Below are positions 17,151 through 25,930 of a stretch of DNA of 64,000 nt, one piece after another. The translations under genes and the position numbers were made by a program. The DNA is from Virgibacillus proomii (GTDB lineage Bacteria; Bacillota; Bacilli; Bacillales; Amphibacillaceae), in the NCBI RefSeq assembly GCF_018916875.1, contig NZ_JAHLNO010000020.1:47879-111878 (forward strand), given 5' to 3'. Under the pieces are notes generated by a model, which worked only from the letters and a program-made list of their open reading frames with translations, searched no databases and had not been told where the DNA came from. Each line of letters begins with the position of its first letter. Position 1 is the stretch's first letter.

Positions 17151-17168
17151 TTGTGAAATATTTCACAA
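17151..17168. promoter_or_regulatory. Rex operator (redox repressor site)
   Basis: TTGTGAAATATTTCACAA is a perfect 18-bp palindrome identical to the Rex consensus pattern TTGTGAA-N4-TTCACAA. It lies just downstream of the putative promoter of the AEC transporter/dehydrogenase operon. Rex leaves such sites when NADH accumulates. The inner TGTGA-N6-TCACA also fits an Fnr box, so dual control is possible. Confidence 0.88.
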
Positions 17169-17173
17169 ACTAT

Positions 17174-17202
17174 TGTATAGAAAAGCCGGCTATCTCTTAC
17201 AA
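17174..17202 (-). promoter_or_regulatory. Sigma-A promoter of the AEC/dehydrogenase operon
   Basis: On the minus strand, TTGTAA is followed after 17 bases by TATACA, and the Rex palindrome starts about five bases past the -10 box, so bound Rex would cover the transcription start. Confidence 0.6.
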
Positions 17203-17359
17203 ATTCATCATAGAACATTTCATTGAAGATAAAAATAATAGGTAACTAAACTAACTTATGTAACTTAAGTAAGTGAAATGGTGAGCAATGTTTTGTGTGT
17301 TTTTCTACTCTGTTTCTTGTGTAAACTGTAAGGAGCAAATACAAAATGGGAAGAGGAAA

Positions 17360-17487
17360 ATAAAGTGAAACTTCTTTCAGTTGGAGTTTTCTTCTATCTC
17401 CTACTGAATGTTAGTACCACAAGGGTATGACCTAAAGGCCCTTGAACGAATTGGGTATTTAGGTGCCGTTTTCTCCCACTTAGACCC
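17360..17487 (+). repeat. Family A repeat, 3'-truncated
   Basis: The sequence starts ATAAAGTGAAACTTCTTTCA and keeps the 5' hairpin, the GGGTATGACCTAAAGGCCC module and the left arm GGTGCCGT...CCCACTTAGACCC. It then stops abruptly against a dehydrogenase pseudogene. The complementary right arm is lost, so the large hairpin cannot form. Confidence 0.85.
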
Positions 17488-18172
17488 TAAAGATATCTTT
17501 TTCATGAGCAAATACATCCTTTGCAAAAGCCTCTAATTTATTTGTTTTTAATGCCTTTAGGATAAACCTGATTATCTTAGAGCTCTCCCCTTGCTGTATT
17601 AATGAGGATCGCACCTTCCTTCATATTGGAAAGAAAAGCATCATTTACCATCTTATCGTTTTTTCCTGGAAAATAAGGGGAATTAGTTACATATACGGAA
17701 ATGGAGGATTTGTTTGAAAGATATCATAACTAAGTACAGTTGCCCCTAAGCCTTTAAACAATTTAGCTTCCGTCAATCCGATCCTGTCTTACTTCTGTAC
17801 TAAACATGGATGGATCGACGGTGAAGTCTCCTTTAGCTGTTTTTACAGTTGTGTAAGCAGTATGTCTTAATAAAGACAGGCCTAGTGCCAATGCTAATTG
17901 GGTAATAGCAATTGGTGAGTAACTCGTTCTACATACATACCCATTCCTTTCGATAAAGATTTCGCATCAATATCCTCCATAAAGGTATTAAAAGCAAGAG
18001 CTGGTAGAGGAACAACCAATACTACCCTTGATAGTGCTTTCCCTACCGTATCGCTAAAAATATTTTGTTTGTGGCAGAAATAACCTAATAAAATGATGAA
18101 TAACACCGAAGTAATTGCACTTACAATTTTCATATCTGTAAATGTCGCCTGAATTTCCTGTAATATATCCAT
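17488..18172 (-). pseudogene. Fused remnant: AEC transporter N-terminus joined to 2-hydroxyacid dehydrogenase
   Basis: From ATG 18172 the frame reads like the first 75 residues of the neighbouring AEC transporter (VSAITSVLFIILLGYFCHKQ, VPLPALAFNTFMEDI). It then passes directly into the interior of a D-2-hydroxyacid dehydrogenase (MYVERV, then in shifted frames [20 protein letters not shown] and [16 protein letters not shown]). The dehydrogenase relic continues with frameshifts and deletions to about 17488 (AKDVFAHEKDIF). This is a second copy of the adjacent two-gene operon from which about 1.1 kb was deleted. It has no Rex site and ends against a truncated family A repeat. Confidence 0.85.
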
Positions 18173-18467
18173 ACGTATCCTCCGTTATTATGCAGATTCT
18201 CCATTATCCCCTTATGTTAAGATTTTTTCTTTCATTAATGAGGTAATAACATTTGGAAAATAATAAAATCCCATGAAGGTATTAACTCATCCCTTTAAAG
18301 TAAGTTTCATACAAAGATTATTGACTAGATGAGAAAGCTCTGTATTCTTTACTCTTGAAAAATTTCAGGATAGTCTCATAGTAAGATGAAAAATCGGATA
18401 TTGGATAAAATTTTAAAACCCCTTTATAATAGGTAGAAATTGCTTTATCTTCACGGAGGAGATCAAC

Positions 18468-20198
18468 GTGAGAACAGTCTTAACTTTTTTAAAGCCGTAT
18501 AAGCTATCTGCAATTGTAGCTTTTTTACTTATGCTCATTGAACTAGCTGTCGAGCTGTTACTTCCGTTTTTTCTTGGGAAGATGATTAATGAAGGTGTCG
18601 TTAATAAAGATTTAAACAACATCATTATGTGGGGAAGTATTATGATAGGACTTGCAATCATTGCATTTATTGCTGGGATTATCAATTCTTTTTATGCTTC
18701 GCATGTAAGTTGGAGATTTGCCTATGATATGCGAGAAAAGTTGTTCACCAAAATACAAGCATTTTCTTTTGCAAATTTAAATAAATATCCAACCTCGAGC
18801 TTAATGACAAGATTCACGAACGATATCCGGCAAATTCAAAATACGATTTATATGATATTAAGAATTATGTCCAAGGCACCATTGATTGTTGTAGGTGGTG
18901 TCATGATGGCATTTATCGTAAACGCTAAACTCGCGGTTATTTTTATAATTACTGTTCCATTATTAGTTGGTTTTATTTTATGGGTATTAAAGGTGGCTGG
19001 GCGTTTATTTAATCATGTGCAAAAAAGTGTGGATAAGGTAAACCAAGTAATGCAAGAAAACCTTGCTGGAATGCGTTTAATAAAAGCATTCTCTCGAAGA
19101 AATTATGAGGAACACCGGTTTATGGATGCAAATCGAACGCTTGCCAACCGAACTAGGATAGCCTTTCAATTTGTCGAGGCTTCAATGCCGGTTCTCTTAT
19201 TTGTTATGAATCTTTCTCTAATTTTTATTATTTGGTTTGGTAATTCTCAAGTTATTACCGGCACAGCAACTGTCGGTGATGTTGTAGCTATCATTAACTA
19301 CGCACTACGAGTATCCATGTCTATTTCTATGTTCACTTTTATTACGATGGCATTTTCCCGAATGAAGGCATCTACAGAGCGTGTCAGCGAAGTTCTATAT
19401 GCAGAAGATGTAAAAGATGAAAGTACTGTAGAACCTGCTTCTGCTTCGATTCAGGATGGAGCTATTTCATTTAACAAGGTTTCGTTTATTTATCCAGAAA
19501 ACGATAAAGCGGTAATTAAAAATATCAGCTTTCATGTCAAAAAAGGGGAGCGATTAGCCGTAATGGGGGCCACTGGATCGGGAAAAACCTCCTTATTCCA
19601 GCTGATTCCACGACTTTATGATGTTACAAAAGGGAAGATCACCATCGATGAGAAAGAAATTACAACTTATTCTTTGGAGAAGCTACGAAATAGTATTGGC
19701 TATGTACCACAGACTCCATTATTATTCACCGGTTCCATCAAAGAAAATATTTCATGGGGAAAACCAGATGCAACCGATGAAGAAATTATTCAAGCTGCAA
19801 AAGATGCCCAAATTCATGAAACGATCATGAATTTAGAACAGCAATATGAAACGAAAGTGGGGCAAAAAGGAGTAAATTTATCTGGTGGTCAAAAACAACG
19901 AATTTCGATTGCTCGTGCATTAATTCGTCAACCGAAAATCCTGATGCTAGATGACAGCACTAGTGCTCTTGATTTAACTACGGAAGCAAAGCTTTTACAA
20001 GCGATTGAAAAATACAACAGTACAACATTAGTGATCACCCAAAAAATAGCAACAGCTATCTCAGCTGATCGAATTCTTTTATTAGATGAAGGGAAAATTC
20101 TGGCTATAGGGTCCCATCAAATATTATTAAATTCATGTGAGCTGTATCAAGAAATAGTGGACTCCCAGTTTGGAGAGGAGTTTTCCTATGCGAAATAA
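18468..20198 (+). CDS. ABC exporter half-transporter with degenerate ATP site (YfiB-like)
   Basis: This 576-residue protein has a six-helix exporter domain (about 15-300) and an ATPase domain. Walker A is GATGSGKT, the Q-loop is VPQTPLL and the signature is LSGGQKQR. Walker B ends MLDDSTSALD, with Asp where the catalytic Glu belongs, and the switch His is replaced by Gln (VITQKIA). Such changes define the non-catalytic subunit of heterodimeric exporters such as TM287/288 and BmrCD. The partner gene overlaps it by 11 bases. GTG start behind GGAGGAG. Pair length and order resemble Bacillus yfiB-yfiC. Likely exports drugs, lipids or peptides; substrate unknown. Confidence 0.9.
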   Translation: MRTVLTFLKPYKLSAIVAFLLMLIELAVELLLPFFLGKMINEGVVNKDLNNIIMWGSIMIGLAIIAFIAGIINSFYASHVSWRFAYDMREKLFTKIQAFSFANLNKYPTSSLMTRFTNDIRQIQNTIYMILRIMSKAPLIVVGGVMMAFIVNAKLAVIFIITVPLLVGFILWVLKVAGRLFNHVQKSVDKVNQVMQENLAGMRLIKAFSRRNYEEHRFMDANRTLANRTRIAFQFVEASMPVLLFVMNLSLIFIIWFGNSQVITGTATVGDVVAIINYALRVSMSISMFTFITMAFSRMKASTERVSEVLYAEDVKDESTVEPASASIQDGAISFNKVSFIYPENDKAVIKNISFHVKKGERLAVMGATGSGKTSLFQLIPRLYDVTKGKITIDEKEITTYSLEKLRNSIGYVPQTPLLFTGSIKENISWGKPDATDEEIIQAAKDAQIHETIMNLEQQYETKVGQKGVNLSGGQKQRISIARALIRQPKILMLDDSTSALDLTTEAKLLQAIEKYNSTTLVITQKIATAISADRILLLDEGKILAIGSHQILLNSCELYQEIVDSQFGEEFSYAK

Positions 20199-22029
20199 TC
20201 AATTAAAACAGCCTTTTCAATACGATAAAATTCCCATTAAATCGCTTCAAGTAGTGAATAAGCGTAAACGAGCCAAGGATACAACTGGGACAATAAAACG
20301 GATTTGGTCCTATTTAGCAAAAGAAAAGGGGAAATTATCACTTGTTATCTTAATGGTTATGATTAGCTCGGGTTTAGGTTTATTAGGACCATTTATGATT
20401 GGTACGGCAGTCGATAAATTTATCGTAACGAAACAAAGTGCTGGTCTTGCCACCCTGTTAATTTCGCTTTTATTTATTTATCTCTTTCATTCGCTATCCA
20501 TATTCCTACAAAATTATTGGATGGTTGGGATTGCTCAAAAAACAATTTATACATTACGGAAAGACTTATTTCACCAATTTCACCGTCTTTCCATTTCCTA
20601 TTTTGATAAGCGACAGCATGGAGAACTGATGAGCCGAATTACAAATGATATTGATAATGTCAATAATACATTAAATCAATCCGTCATTCAGATTTTTTCT
20701 AGTGTACTAACACTAACAGGAACGGTAGCAGTCATGCTTTATCTTAGTCCAATTCTAACAGCGGTAACGATGGTCATTGTTCCTATTATGTTTTTAGCAA
20801 TTCGCTGGATTACAAAGAGAACTGGACCATTGTATAAACTCCAACAAAAAAACTTAGGTGAAGTGAACGGCTATGTAGAAGAAATTGTGTCCGGACAGCA
20901 TATTGTCAAAACCTTTTCTCAAGAAAATCGAGTAATCCAAGAGTTTGAGGAGCGCAATAAAGATTTAAATCATGCCGGCTTTTGGGCATTAACTATATCT
21001 GGCTTTATTCCAAAAGTCATGAACATGCTCAATTTTCTAAGCTTTGGCTTAATTGCTTTAGCCGGTGGGATTTTAGCTATATATGGGTATGTAACGGTTG
21101 GCGTCATTGTTATTTTCACAGAATATGCTCGCCAATTTACTCGTCCTTTGAATGAACTATCTAATCAGTTTAACATTCTGTTATCTGCTGTTGCCGGAGC
21201 GGAACGAGTTTTTCGTGTGATGGATGAAAAACAGGAGGAAACAGATGAAAAAGCAGCAAAAGAATTAACAACTATAAAAGGACATATTCAATTTGACCAT
21301 GTTTACTTTGGCTACGAAAATAGTACCATATTGAAAGATATTAGTTTTGAAGCAAAGCCTGGAGAATCTGTCGCTTTCGTTGGTCATACCGGTGCAGGAA
21401 AAACGACGATTATTAATTTAATTTCGCGCTTTTATAATTATGATAAAGGTGAAATTTATCTAGATGGTACGCCGCTTAAACTAATTACTCGCTCTAGCCT
21501 TAGACAGCATATGGCTTTTGTCTTACAGGATACGTTCTTATTTCAATCCACCATCCGCGAAAATATTCGCTATGGACGCTTACAGGCTACGGATGAAGAA
21601 GTAATTCAAGCTGCTAAAGATGCTAATGCACATGAATTTATTACCAAACTCCCAAATGGATATGATACGATGCTTGACCAACAAGGAAGTGGTATTAGTC
21701 AAGGGCAAAAACAGCTAATTACCATTGCCCGCGCTTTGCTTGCCCAGCCAAAAATCTTGATTTTGGATGAAGCTACCAGTAATATTGATACAATCACAGA
21801 GTTAAAAATTCAAGATGCATTAAAACGGCTCATGCATGGCAGAACCAGTTTTATTATTGCACACCGTCTGAATACCATTCAAGAAGCAGATAAGATTATT
21901 TTACTCGAACATGGGAAAATAGTGGAACATGGGAGCCATCAAGAATTACTTGAATTAAAAGGAAAGTATTATCAATTGTATAAAGGGACTGCGCTTGAAC
22001 AGGTAGATAAGAATGGGCTTAAAATATAG
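20188..22029 (+). CDS. ABC exporter half-transporter, catalytic partner (YfiC-like)
   Basis: The protein has 613 residues from ATG 20188, which follows GGAGAGGAG inside the end of the preceding gene; an ATG at 20170 has no such site. It has a short N-terminal extension, six membrane helices and an ATPase domain. Walker A is GHTGAGKT, Walker B is ILILDEATSNID with the catalytic Glu present, and the switch His is in IIAHRLNTI. Its signature is altered to ISQGQKQL. Thus it supplies catalytic Glu and His while the partner supplies the intact LSGGQ, giving one competent ATP site, as in known heterodimers. Co-transcribed with the previous gene. Confidence 0.92.
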   Translation: MRNNQLKQPFQYDKIPIKSLQVVNKRKRAKDTTGTIKRIWSYLAKEKGKLSLVILMVMISSGLGLLGPFMIGTAVDKFIVTKQSAGLATLLISLLFIYLFHSLSIFLQNYWMVGIAQKTIYTLRKDLFHQFHRLSISYFDKRQHGELMSRITNDIDNVNNTLNQSVIQIFSSVLTLTGTVAVMLYLSPILTAVTMVIVPIMFLAIRWITKRTGPLYKLQQKNLGEVNGYVEEIVSGQHIVKTFSQENRVIQEFEERNKDLNHAGFWALTISGFIPKVMNMLNFLSFGLIALAGGILAIYGYVTVGVIVIFTEYARQFTRPLNELSNQFNILLSAVAGAERVFRVMDEKQEETDEKAAKELTTIKGHIQFDHVYFGYENSTILKDISFEAKPGESVAFVGHTGAGKTTIINLISRFYNYDKGEIYLDGTPLKLITRSSLRQHMAFVLQDTFLFQSTIRENIRYGRLQATDEEVIQAAKDANAHEFITKLPNGYDTMLDQQGSGISQGQKQLITIARALLAQPKILILDEATSNIDTITELKIQDALKRLMHGRTSFIIAHRLNTIQEADKIILLEHGKIVEHGSHQELLELKGKYYQLYKGTALEQVDKNGLKI

Positions 22030-22099
22030 CTCACCTTTGCTCGACCCAGATTGTACAAACAATAGAAAAACTAGCAACATCATGGAAGGAGTGGATTTC

Positions 22100-22825
22100 A
22101 TGGGGAGAAAAGGTTCCATGATCGAAAAACATATTAATAGTAACTATTTAGATGAAAAAATGACATTATTGATTTATCAGCCCGAGTCCTATTCCCCAAT
22201 GGATAATTATCATTTATGCATCATGCAAGACGGAAACGACTACTACCAATTAGGAAGAATTGCTACGTTGAGTGACAGGCTTCACGACAATAATGAAATA
22301 ATGAATACCATTTTCGTCGGGATACATTATAAAAATAAATATGATCGCAGGGAAAAATATCATCCGAACGGTAAAGAAAATGAAGCATATATCCAATTTT
22401 TAAGTCGTGAAGTAGTCTCCTTGCTAGATGACATATATCCAACGTATAATTTGGCAAAATCAAGAACTTTACTAGGTGATTCGTTAGCTGGAACGTTAGC
22501 ACTAATGACCGCTATTCGCTATCCAAATACATTTGGTAACGTCATCATACAATCGCCATATGTAGATAGCTCTGTACTGCAAGTTACTGAATCAGCTCAA
22601 AGCTTAGATAAACTAACGATCTATCACACAATTGGTGAAAAAGAAACAGCAGTTACAATGACAAATGGAGAAACGATGAACTTCCTTACACCAAACCGAG
22701 AACTTCATAATATATTAACAAATAGCAGTGCCAACTTTGAATACTATGAATTAGAAGGCGGAGAGCATACATGGAAATATTGGCAAAAAAACATGAAGCA
22801 TGCGTTAACTTCCATGTTTAATTAG
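22100..22825 (+). CDS. yjcH: Alpha/beta-hydrolase esterase (YjcH-like)
   Basis: This protein of about 241 residues belongs to the putative esterase (esterase D-like) family. Key parts are LCIMQDGNDYYQLGRI, the nucleophile elbow LLGDSLAGTLAL with the catalytic Ser and the late His in EGGEHTWKYW. The start is set at ATG 22100 with GGAAGGAG upstream; the frame is open to 22013 but that region lacks a site and overlaps the ABC gene. Downstream genes are yjcG and yjcF, the same trio as in Bacillus subtilis. The substrate is not known; related enzymes hydrolyse siderophore or acyl esters. Confidence 0.88.
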   Translation: MGRKGSMIEKHINSNYLDEKMTLLIYQPESYSPMDNYHLCIMQDGNDYYQLGRIATLSDRLHDNNEIMNTIFVGIHYKNKYDRREKYHPNGKENEAYIQFLSREVVSLLDDIYPTYNLAKSRTLLGDSLAGTLALMTAIRYPNTFGNVIIQSPYVDSSVLQVTESAQSLDKLTIYHTIGEKETAVTMTNGETMNFLTPNRELHNILTNSSANFEYYELEGGEHTWKYWQKNMKHALTSMFN

Positions 22826-22947
22826 TCATTTTTCTGATAGTCCAAAAAACTCTACTTACTTTAGATACTTTTTTGTTATAATAGATGTTAAGTTTATTCA
22901 GATAAGTTTGTTACAGAATCTGGTTATTCTAAAAGGAGGTTTTATGA

Positions 22948-23466
22948 ATGAAATATGGCATTGTTATTTTCCCAACAAAAGAAGTACAGGATGAAGCAAA
23001 TTCATATCGAAAAAGGTATGATCCACATTATGCGTTAATTCCTCCACATATTACGTTAAAAGCACCATTTGAAGCAGATCAACAATTACTGGAGGAGCTT
23101 ATTATTGAATTAAAGCACATCGCTAATGACACAAAGCCTTTTATAATCAATATAAATAAGGTTAGTACATTTGCTCCAATAACAAATACAATTTACTTTA
23201 AAATTGAGACAAGACCAGAATTGATTGATTTGTTTGAAAAAATGCATTCAGGTAAATTCCAAAAAAATCAAGAATATGCGTTTGTTCCACATATTACGAT
23301 TGCTCAAAGTCTTTCACATGATGAATATTCTGATGTATACAATAGCTTACGAATGAAAAAAATTCAAATTGAAGATAAAATTGATCGGTTTCAACTTATG
23401 TATCAATTAAATAACGGATCTTGGACCGTTTATGAAACCTTTGTGTTTGGGAAGGAATTCGTGTGA
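22948..23466 (+). CDS. yjcG: 2H phosphoesterase / 2'-5' RNA ligase family protein (YjcG)
   Basis: This 172-residue protein contains the two HxT motifs of the 2H phosphoesterase fold, PPHITLKAPF (about 32-41) and VPHITIAQS (about 112-120), which hold both catalytic His/Thr pairs. The length equals Bacillus YjcG. The family hydrolyses or ligates 2',3'-cyclic or 2'-5' phosphodiester bonds in RNA or nucleotides; the cellular substrate is unknown. ATG follows AAAGGAGG. It overlaps the acetyltransferase gene yjcF by four bases, so translation is coupled. Confidence 0.92.
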   Translation: MKYGIVIFPTKEVQDEANSYRKRYDPHYALIPPHITLKAPFEADQQLLEELIIELKHIANDTKPFIININKVSTFAPITNTIYFKIETRPELIDLFEKMHSGKFQKNQEYAFVPHITIAQSLSHDEYSDVYNSLRMKKIQIEDKIDRFQLMYQLNNGSWTVYETFVFGKEFV

Positions 23467-23897
23467 ATATAATAAAAGTTACAACACCGAAAGAATTGGA
23501 GCATGCTTATCATATTCGTACAGTCGTTTTTATAGAGGAACAACAAGTACCTTACGAGGAAGAAATGGATGGACTTGATGAAGAAGCCATTCACTTTATT
23601 GTCTATGATGATTTAACACCAGTAGCAGCAAGCCGACTGCGATTTGTCGATAACTATGGAAAACTAGAAAGGATTTGCGTATTAAAAGAATACCGTGGTA
23701 AATCCATTGGTAAGCACTTAATTCAAGCAATGGAAGAAGTCATTCTGGATCATGGCTATCAACAAGCTAAGCTTAATGGGCAAATACACGCAGAAAAGTT
23801 TTATCAAGGTTTGGGTTATAAAACGGTATCGGATGAATTTATGGACGCAGGAATTCCACATGTAATGATGGTAAAACAGCTAACGTTACACGACTAA
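23463..23897 (+). CDS. yjcF: GNAT-family acetyltransferase (YjcF)
   Basis: This 144-residue N-acetyltransferase has VFIEEQQVPYEEEMDGLDEE near the start and the acetyl-CoA binding segment RICVLKEYRGKSIGKHLIQA (pattern R/Q-x-x-G-x-G/A). The C-terminus is AEKFYQGLGYKTVSDEFMDA and GIPHVMM, as in YjcF/ElaA-like proteins. It uses a GTG start overlapping the end of yjcG, with GGAAGGAA upstream. Acceptor substrate unknown. Confidence 0.92.
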   Translation: MNIIKVTTPKELEHAYHIRTVVFIEEQQVPYEEEMDGLDEEAIHFIVYDDLTPVAASRLRFVDNYGKLERICVLKEYRGKSIGKHLIQAMEEVILDHGYQQAKLNGQIHAEKFYQGLGYKTVSDEFMDAGIPHVMMVKQLTLHD

Positions 23898-23963
23898 GTT
23901 GTGCAAATCGTTTATGTGATTTCATCCTAATTAAAAATATTTCTATAAAACAGATGTTAAAAT

Positions 23964-24008
23964 AATGGCGGAAAAAACATTTTTATTAAAAGTGTCTTTT
24001 CCGCCATT
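23964..24008 (+). terminator. Terminator of the yjcHGF operon
   Basis: AATGGCGGAAAA pairs with TTTTCCGCCATT over a 21-nt loop and is followed by TTGCTATTTTT. Confidence 0.8.
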
Positions 24009-24081
24009 TGCTATTTTTAAATGAATGAATTCTTTATATCAGGTAACCCTAAGAGTGATTAATTTTTAAGGGGGCATAGGA

Positions 24082-24789
24082 ATGAATTCTTATTTGCAAA
24101 TGCTAGTCGACACCGTCTTTGGATTTTTTGCCCTATTTTTACTGACAAAACTGCTTGGAAAGACACAAATTTCCCAGTTAACTCCTTTTGATTTTATTTC
24201 TGCTTTAATCCTTGGCGAATTGGTAGGAAATGCATTATTTGATAAAAAGGCAGGTGTCATTGAAATAGGTTTTGTTATTATTCTTTGGGGCGGGCTTTTA
24301 TATTTAACAGAATTGATAACGCAAAAATTCAAAGGTACCCGCAGCTTGTTAGAGGGCGCTCCTGACTTTGTCATCTATCGTGGCAAATTAATTAGAGATG
24401 TCATGAAAAAAAATAAACTTGATATAAATCAACTACAAAGTTTATTACGTGCTAAAGATGTATTCTCCCTCAGGGAAGTTGAGTTTGCGTTTTTAGAAAC
24501 AAACGGCACGGTATCTGTGATCAAAAAACCACCCTATCAAACGCCAAATAAACAAGATATGCAGGTTTCTCCAAAAGAAGTTAATTTAGCTACAACATTG
24601 ATCAATGATGGTGAAATTATTTACGACAACTTAAAAGAAAAAAACTTAACTGAAGAATGGCTATATCATGAACTACAAGAACAAAATTTTGAACAAGTAA
24701 GTGATGTTTTTTATGCAGAGTATAGGAAAGGCGAAAAGTTGTTTATTTTACCATATACAAATAGAAACCACCGTAAATATGATGCTTAG
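24082..24789 (+). CDS. YetF/DUF421 membrane protein
   Basis: This is a 235-residue protein of the YetF (DUF421) family. Three N-terminal helices lie within residues 1-80 (LVDTVFGFFALFLLTKLLGK, FDFISALILGELVGNALF). They are followed by the conserved cytoplasmic domain with APDFVIYRGKLIRDVMKKNK, LDINQLQSLLRAKDVFSLRE and VEFAFLETNGTVSVIKKPPY. The ATG follows AAGGGGG. Members in Bacillus are often sporulation-linked, but function is unknown. The stop codon lies inside the terminator stem. Confidence 0.9.
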   Translation: MNSYLQMLVDTVFGFFALFLLTKLLGKTQISQLTPFDFISALILGELVGNALFDKKAGVIEIGFVIILWGGLLYLTELITQKFKGTRSLLEGAPDFVIYRGKLIRDVMKKNKLDINQLQSLLRAKDVFSLREVEFAFLETNGTVSVIKKPPYQTPNKQDMQVSPKEVNLATTLINDGEIIYDNLKEKNLTEEWLYHELQEQNFEQVSDVFYAEYRKGEKLFILPYTNRNHRKYDA

Positions 24790-24815
24790 TATCATCACCT
24801 TGCTAAGCATCTTTT
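24781..24815 (+). terminator. Terminator overlapping the yetF-like stop codon
   Basis: GATGCTTAG and CTAAGCATC form a perfect 9-bp stem with TTTTCT after it. Confidence 0.85.
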
Positions 24816-24826
24816 CTCTTAGAGGG

Positions 24827-25084
24827 TTAAATTGTGCTGCTAAATCGTTTGCCCTTCCCTATTATCTTAGCAAATTCAAGTTCAGAAGGTTTTATCGGTT
24901 TCATTGCATAGCGATCATAACCTTTCTTATAAAGCCGCTCGTAACTTTTGGACAATTGTTGATGCTGCTTATCGAGTAACACTTTAAAAGGACTTTCTAT
25001 ATGAAAAAAATTTTGCTTTTTACTAATAACCCGTTGATGATATTGTTCATATTGAAACTGCTTTATTGGTAATATATATCCCAT
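24827..25084 (-). CDS. Small conserved-looking protein of unknown function
   Basis: This 85-residue soluble protein reads MGYILPIKQFQYEQYHQRVI at its start and ends with LEFAKIIGKGKRFSSTI. It is rich in Tyr, Lys and Gln and has no signal or membrane segment. ATG is preceded by GGGGGTG. The ending (IxGKGxxF) recalls small Bacillaceae hypotheticals, but I cannot name it. It follows another small gene on the same strand about 80 bases upstream and probably shares its transcript. Confidence 0.65.
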   Translation of the reverse strand: MGYILPIKQFQYEQYHQRVISKKQNFFHIESPFKVLLDKQHQQLSKSYERLYKKGYDRYAMKPIKPSELEFAKIIGKGKRFSSTI

Positions 25085-25163
25085 TACCGATACACCCCCT
25101 ATATTATCAGAAAATTAATGTTTATATAATTATATACCCTTTTTCCAAAAAGTCTAACCCTTT

Positions 25164-25367
25164 TTATTCTTCCATTCTTTTTTCCAGTTCTTTAATAAGA
25201 TCTTCAATTTTTCTTATATTGCCTAAAAAAGATTCATTCCATTTATTCATATCTTTTTCTACTGCCACAGCTTTTTTTTCTGGAAACTGCATCCACTTCT
25301 CATTTTTTTGTAAGTGTTTTTCGATGACATGAAAATAATCCAGCCAATTCGGTTCAGAAATTTTCAT
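25164..25367 (-). CDS. Small helical protein of unknown function
   Basis: This 67-residue protein reads MKISEPNWLDYFHVIEKHLQ and ends IRKIEDLIKELEKRMEE. It is charged, helical and likely coiled-coil at its C-terminus. ATG is well placed six bases after GGGGAGG. It is upstream of and on the same strand as the 85-residue gene. No family recognised; the good ribosome binding site is the main support. Confidence 0.65.
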   Translation of the reverse strand: MKISEPNWLDYFHVIEKHLQKNEKWMQFPEKKAVAVEKDMNKWNESFLGNIRKIEDLIKELEKRMEE

Positions 25368-25494
25368 CTTAAACCTCCCCTCTTACTGATTTTTCATGAC
25401 CGGCGTTTTCCCTTTTTACTGATCAAGAACACCCAAGAAAAGCGCAATCGCCCTGTTTAACAACCGCCGTACAAACTGGAGAACTTCTCACGGG

Positions 25495-25866
25495 ATAAAG
25501 TGAAACTTCATTCAAGGAGTGCTTTTCTCCTTGAATGTTAGTACCACAAGGGTATGACCTAAAGGCCTTTAAACGAATCGGGGATTTAGGATCCGTTTTT
25601 CTCATCGTGTTCGCAACATCGTTAGCACATTTTTGAAAGGAGAAAAATACGGATCCTTACATCCGGGATAATGGGAAACTTCATTTCGTGGAACGCTTTT
25701 TACACGGAATGTTAGATGAACCAATCGGGCATTTAGGTGTCGTTTTCTCCCTTTTTACCTTCTCCGTTATTCGCTTTTAACTCTTGAAGGGGAGAATTAC
25801 GGCACCTTACATGCGGGATAATGGGAAACTTTATTCAAGGAGTATTTTCCTCCTTGAAATAGTAGG
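25495..25866 (+). repeat. Family A structured repeats, two and a quarter copies
   Basis: Copy 1 (25495-25671) has a 5' hairpin CATTCAAGGAG/CTCCTTGAATG and a large stem GGATTTAGGATCCGT with ACGGATCCTTACATCC; its tip is TTTTTCTC/GAGAAAAA. Copy 2 (25668-25821) has CATTTCGTG/CACGGAATG and GGTGTCGT/ACGGCACC. A third begins at 25818 and stops after its 5' hairpin. Compared with the array at 7157, both stems of copy 1 show paired base changes that keep pairing. Confidence 0.9.
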
Positions 25867-25930
25867 AATCAAAGGCTAGATCCAGGGATCCTTAAAAAAC
25901 CGCAATTTGTCGCTTCCGAAGTTTCTCCTT

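Noticed and set aside
17151..17168. Pure Fnr box interpretation
   Set aside because: TGTGA-N6-TCACA fits, but the full 18-bp symmetry including outer TT/AA is the Rex consensus, and the operon's NADH-linked enzyme favours Rex; Fnr kept only as an alternative.
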